From a virus: a DNA stretch of 21,029 nt. Position numbers and translations under genes: made by a program. The stretch covers positions 1 through 21,029 of IMG/VR virus record IMGVR_UViG_3300014933_000096; one strand, 5' to 3'. The notes below the pieces were generated by a model that saw only the letters and a list, made by a program, of their open reading frames with translations, searched no databases and had not been told where the DNA came from. Positions 14,931 to 21,029 of this stretch are shown here, piece after piece. Position 1 is the first letter of the stretch. The number at the start of each line of letters is the position of its first letter.

Positions 14931-15813
14931 GCTAAGCAGACAGGCTCAGACCTGGCTTAAGTTCTTCATTGACAATCCTGAAATCCGTATTAATTATCTT
15001 TCGATAATGGACCACGGAGGCGTTAGCCGTCGCCGTAGCCTCGACATTGTTCGTGAGCTACGCGAGGCTAACCTTGTAATTGCTAAGCGATCAAGATACG
15101 TAGGAACAAATTTACAACTTACCACTGCGGTAATGTCTAAAAAGTTAGAACTTACCAGTTTGGTAAGCTCCGATTCCACCGTAACAGCAGTTCAGCTATT
15201 ACAGCCAATTAATCCTAATAGCAGTAATGCTAGAACAGTAGATATAGCTACAAATAAATTCTTTGACGAGGTCAAAGAGGAAGAGAAACAAGTGGGTTAC
15301 GACTTCTTTGAAAATGCATCCTCTGGCGATGATGAGTTCGCTAGCGAACGTGCTAAGCACCTGGCTAAGGTGAAGCAGGAATACGCAGAGGCTAAGCTGG
15401 CTAAGGCTGAGCAACGCCGTGATAGACACCGCTCTAACCTTGACCCTGCGCTGTGGAGCTGCAAGGATGTGGCCTACGAGTTCGCTGACCGTATGGCAGA
15501 TATCTGGAGCATTGCGCCTTTCAGCGTTACACAGTCTCGCTTTGTTCAGGCGTTAGCGGCGTTCCGTAAGCAGCACGATACCAATGGCGCTCTTGAGACC
15601 AAACTGATCGAGTTGTTCTTTGCGTCTTTGGATGCTGAGAAGTACACCGACGGTAATCACCTGTGGCGTGCGTTTATGTACAAGGCTCCGATGCTTTTGC
15701 AAACTGCTAAGGAACTAACTGTTACTGTTGAAGAGCGTGAGGCAAACATCATCAAGGATGCTGAACTTACATCCAAGAAGCTTTCACTATTCGATGAGGA
15801 CGACAATGTATAA
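14920..15813 (+). CDS. Winged-helix DNA-binding protein, likely replication initiator
   Basis: This 297-aa protein overlaps the previous gene by 11 nt and the helicase loader by 8 nt. Residues 5-65 look like a winged helix-turn-helix: WLKFFIDNPEIRINYLSI, a turn, SRRRSLDIVRELREANLVI and a basic wing KRSRYVGTN. A Ser/Thr/Asn linker (about 75-110) follows, then a charged helical stretch rich in Lys/Glu/Ala (about 145-175). The C-terminal domain (about 180-285) is helical with WSCKDVAYEFADRM and SRFVQALAAFRKQH. Its layout (DNA-binding N-domain, flexible middle, helical C-domain) and its place just before a DnaC-like loader recall phage initiators such as lambda O or DnaD-type proteins; this is inferred from plan and context, not sequence identity. 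A pair of dyads inside the gene (15116-15167) could be its binding sites. Confidence 0.6.
   Translation: MTSRLSRQAQTWLKFFIDNPEIRINYLSIMDHGGVSRRRSLDIVRELREANLVIAKRSRYVGTNLQLTTAVMSKKLELTSLVSSDSTVTAVQLLQPINPNSSNARTVDIATNKFFDEVKEEEKQVGYDFFENASSGDDEFASERAKHLAKVKQEYAEAKLAKAEQRRDRHRSNLDPALWSCKDVAYEFADRMADIWSIAPFSVTQSRFVQALAAFRKQHDTNGALETKLIELFFASLDAEKYTDGNHLWRAFMYKAPMLLQTAKELTVTVEEREANIIKDAELTSKKLSLFDEDDNV
15116..15167. repeat. Tandem inverted repeats inside the initiator-like gene (possible origin iterons)
   Basis: AACTTACCA occurs at 15116-15124 and again at 15149-15157, 33 bases apart. Each copy is followed by its partial mirror: TTACC/GGTAA with a 5-base loop at 15119-15133, and a CTTACCA/TGGTAAG hairpin with a 3-base loop at 15151-15167. 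The downstream stretch (about 15185-15262) is visibly AT-richer than its surroundings. The position in the linker-coding part of an initiator-like gene resembles the lambda origin inside gene O. Codon constraints could create such repeats by chance, so this is a hypothesis. Confidence 0.35.
15796..15800 (+). promoter_or_regulatory. Shine-Dalgarno fixing the helicase loader start
   Basis: GAGGA lies five bases before the ATG at 15806, inside the end of the preceding gene. No comparable site precedes the in-frame ATG at 15728, so this site decides the start in favour of 15806. Confidence 0.6.
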
Positions 15814-16492
15814 GCCGGAAGAACTAAAGCCACGTCGCCGTACTTGGATCAAGACTGCTAACATTCCTCCAGCAAAGCTAGGGATGGCTATGGATGAGTG
15901 CAAGGATGTACCCGTCTCGTCCCTAAATGCCATCAACAAATGGATGAACGGCATCTACCAAGACAAGGTTATCCGTGCTGAAGGCAAGCCGACATGTGGC
16001 GTGGGACTGATGCTATACGGGCTTCCTGGCCGTGGCAAGACCACCGTAGCTAACGTCCTACTTCAGGAAGTTATCCGCAAGGCAGAGGCCGCTACCCTAG
16101 GCATGGTTCCGGGCAAGGTTGTAAGTCGCCCTTGCTACTTCATCACCTACAACGCTCTCCTAGAACTCAAGGGGGAGCTTATGGGAGACCACGAGCCTAG
16201 TGACGACCTGCTTTACAACGGCATCCTCGGAGAAGCCGCTGACGACGCGTACAACGTCCGTCTGTTAGTCTTAGATGATGTAGGCAAGGAGCACGCAAGT
16301 GCGTCAGGCTGGCAGAAGAATATGCTTCACCACGTGTTGCGCACTCGCTTCAACAATGGCTTACCAACTATAGTTACTACTAACATCAAGTTAGACGACT
16401 GGGAATCCCATTATGGGACTGCTACACAGTCGTTTGTTCATGAGGCGTTTGTCTATGTGAATATGGACTCCACTACAGATCTGAGGAAGTAA
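15806..16492 (+). CDS. DnaC-like AAA+ ATPase, replicative helicase loader
   Basis: The protein is 228 aa from the ATG at 15806. The frame is open further up to an ATG at 15728, but that part lies in the previous gene and lacks a ribosome site, while 15806 has GAGGA at the right distance. Walker A is GLPGRGKTT (residues 72-80, K78), Walker B is LLVLDDVG (D157/D158), and a sensor strand reads LPTIVTTN. An N-terminal basic region (KPRRRTWIK) precedes the ATPase. DnaC/DnaI-type proteins open the DnaB ring and place it on melted origin DNA; here the matching helicase is encoded 700 nt downstream. The family is confident; a loader rather than IstB-like role is supported by context. Confidence 0.87.
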   Translation: MYKPEELKPRRRTWIKTANIPPAKLGMAMDECKDVPVSSLNAINKWMNGIYQDKVIRAEGKPTCGVGLMLYGLPGRGKTTVANVLLQEVIRKAEAATLGMVPGKVVSRPCYFITYNALLELKGELMGDHEPSDDLLYNGILGEAADDAYNVRLLVLDDVGKEHASASGWQKNMLHHVLRTRFNNGLPTIVTTNIKLDDWESHYGTATQSFVHEAFVYVNMDSTTDLRK

Positions 16493-16788
16493 TGAGCACT
16501 CGTCTTATTCAAGTATTTCTAAGCGGTCGCTCAGAACGTCCCGGACCAGCTATCTTTGAGGTTCACTCAACTGAGTACAAAGAGCTTACCTGCAACTGCC
16601 CTGGGTTTGAGTCGCGCAACAAATGCCGTCACACAAAGCTAGTAATGGAACGCATCGATGCTAATGATGGGCTATATCCGTTTGACTTCTCAGAGGAAGT
16701 AACTGTTGAGCAGATTAAGGATGCTATGAAGTCTGAAAAGGCTTTCCGCAACTTGATTATTCATCACGCTAAAATTGAGGTCTACTGA
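16492..16788 (+). CDS. Small SWIM-type zinc-finger protein
   Basis: This 98-aa protein starts at an ATG overlapping the loader stop by one base (TAATG), with GAGGAAG at 16483-16489. The motif C34-x-C36-x8-C45-x-H47 (CNCPGFESRNKCRH) is the SWIM zinc-finger pattern CxC...CxH. SWIM domains bind DNA or proteins and often accompany SNF2 helicases or recombination factors; an SNF2-family gene is encoded in the same cluster. The N-terminal 30 residues form a strand pair, and the C-terminal half is helical (VEQIKDAMKSEKAFRNLI). Its role is unknown; a DNA- or helicase-binding accessory factor of the replisome is inferred from the neighbours. Confidence 0.75.
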   Translation: MSTRLIQVFLSGRSERPGPAIFEVHSTEYKELTCNCPGFESRNKCRHTKLVMERIDANDGLYPFDFSEEVTVEQIKDAMKSEKAFRNLIIHHAKIEVY

Positions 16789-17195
16789 TGCTCGGAAATG
16801 ACATTAGTAACTCGATACCTCAAAGGATACTAGTAACGGCAGACGTTATTACTGATACCTACGAGAATGTCAAGAAGAAATTTTTAGTCGTTCCAGTAAA
16901 AGAAAAACGTAAAGAGTACAATCGACTAGTCCTTAGTCACCTGTATCTGTTTACTAGTAAAAGCCTCATGACTCTAGAGTTAATCAGTTTTGCACATTCT
17001 GATAAGCAGATGATAGAGTTGATGAATTATCTGGACAAGATCGGAACGAATCCTTTTCGTTACGGCTCGTCCTACAAATCGGTTGACTCGGTAGTTGCAG
17101 AACTTCCGTATCGGCCAGAAGTCGTTGGCGTTATTGACATTCCATCGCGGTTACTTCGGTACGGTCGATGGGGAATGGACTTTCCTACATTATGA
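16788..17195 (+). CDS. Unrecognised protein in the replication cluster
   Basis: This 135-aa protein begins at an ATG overlapping the previous TGA by one base, with GAGG at 16777-16780. No known motif is evident. The N-terminal third has strands (QRILVTADVITD), a Lys-rich stretch follows (VKKKFLVVPVKEKRKEYNR), then helices (LVLSHLYLFTSKSLMTLELISF and KQMIELMNYLDKIG, overlapping pieces of one helical region). The C-terminus contains a striking VVAELPYRPEVVGVIDIPS and RYGRWGMDFP. It sits between the SWIM protein and the helicase and overlaps the helicase gene by four bases (ATGA), so it is made together with them. No Cys pairs, signal peptide or membrane segment can be seen. A replisome accessory role is guesswork based on position. 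Confidence 0.6.
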   Translation: MLGNDISNSIPQRILVTADVITDTYENVKKKFLVVPVKEKRKEYNRLVLSHLYLFTSKSLMTLELISFAHSDKQMIELMNYLDKIGTNPFRYGSSYKSVDSVVAELPYRPEVVGVIDIPSRLLRYGRWGMDFPTL

Positions 17196-18418
17196 GCACA
17201 GAATCAAAACTACTTAGTGGCGTGATTCAGGTCAGAGACCTGTCCCCACTGTTTGAGAACAACGTATCGGACCACTGGTTCACTGACGATGATGACAAGC
17301 GCGTTTGGGTATTTCTCCGTACGCACTTCTCAAAGTACGCAGAGTGTCCCAGCGAAGAGGTCGTAAAGGCTAATTTCCCTGCATACGTAATTCAACCGCT
17401 CACAGACTCAATCGATTATCTGATTGATGAGATTGTAGACAAGCGCCGTAAGAACTCAATCGTCAGCACTCTACGTTCTGCCGTAGACGAGATCCAGAAC
17501 AATAAGGACCACGAGTCCGCGTTGCTACTAATGCAGAGCGGTATCGTCAAGCTTGAAGAAGAAGGTCTCAACAAGACTTCTGACGTCAACTTGATTACTA
17601 CTACTGAGTCCCGCTGGGAAGACTACCTGTTCCGCAAGAACAACCCTGGACTACTGGGTGTGGCAACCGGCTTCCCTACTATTGATGCGGTCACTAACGG
17701 TCTTCAGAAGGGTCAGCTGATTGTAATCGTGGCAACCCCAAAGACTGGTAAGTCAACGCTCGCTCTTCAGATTGCGAACAACATCCACAACCAGAACCTC
17801 TCACCGATGTTCCAGTCATTTGAGATGACAAACCGTGAACAGCAGAACCGTTATGACTCTATGCGTGCGCAGATTTCTCACAACCGTCTGATTACGGGTG
17901 CGTTGAACTCGGACGAAGAGAAGCGTTATCAAGAGGCTCTAAACAAAATGTCTGAGGATGAAAACGACTTCTGGTTGGTGGACTCGGCTCACGGAGTAAC
18001 CGTATCCGCTATCCACAGTAAGATTCAGACTCTTCAGCCAGACGTAGTGTTTATCGATGGTGTGTACCTGATGATGGACGAGCAGACTGGAGAGTCAAAT
18101 ACTCCTCAAGCTCTTACAGGAATCACTCGTTCGCTAAAGCGACTAGCGCAGAAAACTAATAAACCTATTGTGATCACTACTCAGGCGCTTAACTGGAAGA
18201 CCAAAAAGGGTAAGGTTAGCACCGACTCAATTGGTTACTCGTCCTCGTTCCTTCAGGACGCTGACGTTGTATTCGGCCTTGAGCGTGAGGACGAAGAGGT
18301 TGACGATACCAGGACTCTAAAGGTTATGGCCGCTCGTAACAGCGGTAACGTAGAAGCCTCGCTAATGTGGGACTGGGCAAGTGGTTTGTTCCGTGAGATG
18401 ACAAGTGATGACGTATGA
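17192..18418 (+). CDS. DnaB-like replicative DNA helicase
   Basis: The protein is 408 aa from the ATG at 17192, which overlaps the preceding stop as ATGA; an in-frame ATG at 17168 is possible but has no ribosome site and lies within the previous gene. Residues 1-125 form an N-terminal helical domain. The RecA-like core begins near 150 with LGVATGFPTIDAVTNGLQKGQ. Walker A is ATPKTGKST (K187), Walker B is VVFIDGVYLM (D289), and TTQALNWKT with SSSFLQDADVVFGLER are the later helicase motifs. Hexameric DnaB-type helicases unwind DNA 5'-3' at the fork and recruit primase, encoded next. The N-terminal domain is shorter than bacterial DnaB, as is common for phage versions. The phage therefore supplies helicase, loader and primase itself. 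Confidence 0.9.
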   Translation: MSTESKLLSGVIQVRDLSPLFENNVSDHWFTDDDDKRVWVFLRTHFSKYAECPSEEVVKANFPAYVIQPLTDSIDYLIDEIVDKRRKNSIVSTLRSAVDEIQNNKDHESALLLMQSGIVKLEEEGLNKTSDVNLITTTESRWEDYLFRKNNPGLLGVATGFPTIDAVTNGLQKGQLIVIVATPKTGKSTLALQIANNIHNQNLSPMFQSFEMTNREQQNRYDSMRAQISHNRLITGALNSDEEKRYQEALNKMSEDENDFWLVDSAHGVTVSAIHSKIQTLQPDVVFIDGVYLMMDEQTGESNTPQALTGITRSLKRLAQKTNKPIVITTQALNWKTKKGKVSTDSIGYSSSFLQDADVVFGLEREDEEVDDTRTLKVMAARNSGNVEASLMWDWASGLFREMTSDDV

Positions 18419-19365
18419 GAATTGATGAGATGGAGCGCGTCCTTGAGCGCCTTAACATTGACCCAATTAACACCCGTGGTTCCGAAATCCTGGCTCTATG
18501 CCCAGGACATAAAGAGATCACTGGCAAGGAAGATCACAACCCTTCCTGGTGGATCAACGCCGAGACTGGTGCGCACATTTGCTTTTCTTGCGGGTTCAAG
18601 GGAAGTCTATTTTCGCTAATCGCTACGGTACAAGGGCTTAAAGACGCCAACGGACTATTGGATTACGCTGATGCTAAAGACTGGCTCTACCTATCCTTCG
18701 ATAACCTTTCTATCGGTAACGATGAGGAAGAAGAGGAAGAGTCTGTATTCAAGCCCGTTACTGATATCAGTGAGGCCAGACTTGCTCTATTCACTTATCC
18801 ACCAGAGCACGCGCTAAAGGCTCGTGGGCTAACACTAGCCGCTGCTGAGAAACACCAGATACTTTGGGACCCTCAGCACTCAAATTGGATTACTGTAATT
18901 CGCGACCCGTATTCAAATAAATTACGTGGTTGGCAGGAGAAGGGTTTTAGCCGACGCTATTTTAATAATTACCCACAGGGCGTCGAGAAGTCGACAACCT
19001 TGTTCGGATTCAACCGCTACGAGGGCGGGCAGATGATCGTGGTCGAGTCTCCGCTAGATGTGGTTCGCCTAGAGTCTATAGGCATAAAGGGTGGCGTGTC
19101 GACATACGGCTCGCTATTCTCTAATGTTCAACTAAACTTGATTCTTGAGGCTGACGAAATTGTATTCGCGTTTGACAATGACGACTCCGGACGGGGTTCT
19201 TCACAGAAGATGCTGGAACTCTCAGTTAGCCGTGGATTTGAGGCGTGGTTCTTTAACTACTCTCACACTGAGATGAAAGACGTAGGGGCTATGAGCCGTT
19301 CGGAGATCCTCACAGGGATTGAGACCGCTAAGCATTCTGTACACGGACTGCGAGCGCTGTCGTGA
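18415..19365 (+). CDS. DnaG-like DNA primase (CHC2 zinc finger + TOPRIM)
   Basis: This 316-aa protein starts at an ATGA overlap with the helicase stop. The N-terminal zinc finger has C29/H32 (CPGH) and C56/C59 (CFSC), the CHC2 pattern of DnaG-type primases. After a linker with an acidic run (EEEEEE near residue 105) comes a TOPRIM domain: E211 and D215 in VVESPLDVV, and D254-N-D256-D257 in FAFDNDDSG, the metal-binding residues. It would make RNA primers for replication. The protein is about half the length of cellular DnaG and lacks an obvious C-terminal helicase-binding domain; coupling may instead be through the adjacent helicase. The family call is strong. Confidence 0.9.
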   Translation: MRIDEMERVLERLNIDPINTRGSEILALCPGHKEITGKEDHNPSWWINAETGAHICFSCGFKGSLFSLIATVQGLKDANGLLDYADAKDWLYLSFDNLSIGNDEEEEEESVFKPVTDISEARLALFTYPPEHALKARGLTLAAAEKHQILWDPQHSNWITVIRDPYSNKLRGWQEKGFSRRYFNNYPQGVEKSTTLFGFNRYEGGQMIVVESPLDVVRLESIGIKGGVSTYGSLFSNVQLNLILEADEIVFAFDNDDSGRGSSQKMLELSVSRGFEAWFFNYSHTEMKDVGAMSRSEILTGIETAKHSVHGLRALS

Positions 19366-20945
19366 GCTTTGTAGGTACGCTGCTTCCTTACCAACCAGAG
19401 GCTGTAGAGAAAATGTGCGCTCGCGGCAAGATGCTTGTGGCATACGACCTTGGGCTTGGAAAGACTGTACTAACTATCGCTGCTATTGAGAAGCTGATGG
19501 ACGAGGAGAAGGTTCTAGAGCCTGGCCTAGTCATTTGCCTATCTAGCCTTAAGTATCAGTGGGCAGCCTCAATCAAGAAGTTTACTAACGGCTCTACTCC
19601 GCTGGTAATTGACGGTAACGCTGACCAGCGCAAGAAGCAGTACGAACGCGCGTTCAAGTGGCGTTCCACCGGGATTGACTACGTAATCATGAATTACGAG
19701 CAGGTCGTAAATGACTGGGAGTACGTAAGCAAACTTCCACGTGGCTTCATCGTTTTGGACGAGGCTACTGCTATTAAATCATTTAAGTCCAAGCGTGCCA
19801 AGGCTACTAAGAAGCTGGCTACTTGCGAGTACCGCTTCGCGCTTACAGGTACCCCTATCGAAAACGGTAAACCTGAAGAACTTTACAGCATCATGCAGTT
19901 CGTAGATGATTCTGTGCTCGGCCGCTTTGACAAGTTTGACGCCACGTTTATTGTGCGTAACGCCTGGGGTGGCGTAGACCGCTACCGCAATTTACCTACC
20001 CTTCACGAGCACATGAAGGAGGCCTCTGTACGCAAGTCACAGAAGGACCCTGACGTGGCCCCATTCCTGCCTGAGACCATCCACAAGGACCCAATCTTCG
20101 TGAACATGGACAGGAAGTCAGCCAAGCTTTACAAGCGCATCAGCGACGACCTGCTGCTTGATTTGGACAACGCCCAGACCTTGTTCGGAAGCTCTTTTAA
20201 CATCATGGCTCACTACGGCGTAGAGAAGTCGTGGGGAGGACCTGCAGACGAGCTACGTGGTCAAGTTATGTCTAAGATTGGCGCACTAAAGATGCTTACT
20301 TGCTCGCCCCAGCTACTCAAGACTAGTGCTGTAAAGTTCCGCCAGGCCAACGGAGAAGGTTCTGCCTACGCCAGCCAACTGGATGACGAAGAACTGCTTG
20401 ACGGGCTTCCAGACACTAAGCTAGAGGCATTTGTGGCCTACGCTAAAGACTTCCTAGATCAAAACGACGCAAATAAGTTAGTGGTGTTCTGTAGCTATGT
20501 CGATATGGTGGATATTATCGTTCAACGTCTCGGTGCTGATCGCGCTGTTCCTTATACTGGGCAGCTCGATGCTAAGACAAAAGAAGCGCATAAAAACGCA
20601 CTCAACAACGATCCAAATATTAGGGTTATCGTTAGCTCTGACGCTGGCGGCTATGGTGTGGATCTTCCTGCTGCTAACATGCTTATAAACTACGACCTAC
20701 CGTGGTCTTCTGGACTTGCTATTCAGCGTAATGGTAGAATTCGTAGAGCGTCCTCTGAATGGAAGACTATCGTCATTCAGGACGTGCTAACCGCAGGGTC
20801 TATTGAGGTCCGTCAGTATGAGGCGCTTCAACAGAAGAACGCAATTGCTTCCGCCGTAATTGACGGAGAAGGAATCAACGATAAGGGCGGTGTCGATTTG
20901 ACAATTGGCTCACTTCGTGGTTTTCTAGTAGATACATCGGTATAA
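19362..20945 (+). CDS. SNF2-family DEAD/DEAH-like helicase/translocase
   Basis: This 527-aa protein starts at a GTG overlapping the primase stop (GTGA). The Q-like start LLPYQPEAVEKM precedes motif I DLGLGKT (K34). Motif Ia is ICLSSLKYQW, motif II is DEAT (D133-T136) in place of the usual DEAH/DEAD, motif III is ALTGTPIEN. In the second RecA lobe are VVFCSYVDMVDII, SSDAGGYGVDLPAAN and motif VI QRNGRIRR (455-462). The set defines SF2/SNF2-type double-stranded DNA translocases. Phage SNF2-like proteins have been linked to replication restart, recombination or removal of bound proteins; which applies here cannot be told. Two RecA lobes are complete with no extra nuclease domain visible. Confidence 0.9.
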   Translation: MSFVGTLLPYQPEAVEKMCARGKMLVAYDLGLGKTVLTIAAIEKLMDEEKVLEPGLVICLSSLKYQWAASIKKFTNGSTPLVIDGNADQRKKQYERAFKWRSTGIDYVIMNYEQVVNDWEYVSKLPRGFIVLDEATAIKSFKSKRAKATKKLATCEYRFALTGTPIENGKPEELYSIMQFVDDSVLGRFDKFDATFIVRNAWGGVDRYRNLPTLHEHMKEASVRKSQKDPDVAPFLPETIHKDPIFVNMDRKSAKLYKRISDDLLLDLDNAQTLFGSSFNIMAHYGVEKSWGGPADELRGQVMSKIGALKMLTCSPQLLKTSAVKFRQANGEGSAYASQLDDEELLDGLPDTKLEAFVAYAKDFLDQNDANKLVVFCSYVDMVDIIVQRLGADRAVPYTGQLDAKTKEAHKNALNNDPNIRVIVSSDAGGYGVDLPAANMLINYDLPWSSGLAIQRNGRIRRASSEWKTIVIQDVLTAGSIEVRQYEALQQKNAIASAVIDGEGINDKGGVDLTIGSLRGFLVDTSV

Positions 20946-20954
20946 GGAGAGAAA

Positions 20955-21029
20955 ATGGAAGACGCTACTAAACAAGCTCGACAAGCAGAGCTGGACGGCA
21001 TTAGAGCACAAGAAGCTGCTCTATATTTC
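20955..21029 (+). CDS. Start of an unrecognised gene (3' end outside window)
   Basis: An ATG at 20955 follows AAGGAGAG (20944-20951) and opens a frame that stays open for all 25 codons to the window edge. The visible N-terminus begins MEDATKQARQAELDG and looks like a charged helix rich in Ala, Glu and Gln. There is no basis for naming it. The short gap after the SNF2 gene and the good ribosome site suggest the same transcription unit. Confidence 0.6.
   Translation, partial: MEDATKQARQAELDGIRAQEAALYF

Noticed and set aside
15728-15805. Longer N-terminus of the helicase loader from ATG 15728
   Set aside because: The added 26 residues lie inside the previous gene, are unlike AAA+ N-termini, and have no Shine-Dalgarno; GAGGA supports 15806.
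17168-17191. Earlier start of the DnaB-like helicase at ATG 17168
   Set aside because: No ribosome site precedes it, and 17192 gives the ATGA overlap seen for its neighbours. Not fully excluded.
20497-20688. 63-aa hydrophobic frame within the SNF2 gene as a small membrane protein
   Set aside because: It overlaps essential helicase motifs in another frame, with no ribosome site; the hydrophobicity follows from T-rich second positions.

Overview
The window is a stretch of a double-stranded DNA tailed phage (or prophage-like) genome with a contractile, myovirus-type tail. All genes lie on the + strand, are tightly packed (many overlap by 1-14 nt, often as ATGA/GTGA), and no gene-free stretch exceeds about 160 nt. 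There are no tRNA, rRNA, CRISPR, IS or integrase signals. Base composition looks balanced. The host cannot be read from the sequence. A peptidoglycan-peptidase tape measure and the replication gene set would fit a phage of an aquatic or soil actinobacterium, but that is only a guess.

Tail and baseplate module, 1-14244, in the canonical order of contractile tails: tail sheath (5' end outside the window), tail tube, zinc-ribbon tail assembly chaperone of T4 gp26/gp51 flavour, tape measure with an M23 peptidase domain, large tube-initiator/baseplate protein, gp53/LysM-like protein, hub (gpD/gp27-like), spike (gpV/gp5 OB-fold), wedge gp25/gpW, wedge gp6/gpJ, and an 1115-aa gpI-like protein. Three things stand out. 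(a) The chaperone is followed by a start-codon-less, chaperone-like coding extension reachable only by a +1 (or -2) frameshift. (b) The spike OB-fold is split by a roughly 145-residue C1q/TNF-like beta-sandwich insertion. (c) The gpJ-like and gpI-like proteins carry copies of the same 'HG...SGV.P..YNG.W' module, and the gpI-like protein also carries Fn3-like and carbohydrate-binding-like domains. No separate tail-fibre gene follows, so host-binding modules may be built into the baseplate proteins themselves.

Junction, 14245-14300: a consensus TTGACA box, a 13-bp palindrome over the presumed -10, and a perfect AGGAGG Shine-Dalgarno. This is a likely regulated promoter for the second transcription unit.

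Replication module, 14301-20945: an unrecognised acidic protein, a winged-helix initiator-like protein (with tandem dyads that could mark an origin inside its gene), DnaC-like AAA+ helicase loader, small SWIM zinc-finger protein, an unrecognised 135-aa protein, DnaB-like helicase, DnaG-like primase (CHC2 + TOPRIM) and an SNF2-family helicase. Together they look like a largely self-contained primosome. A further gene starts at 20955 and runs off the window.
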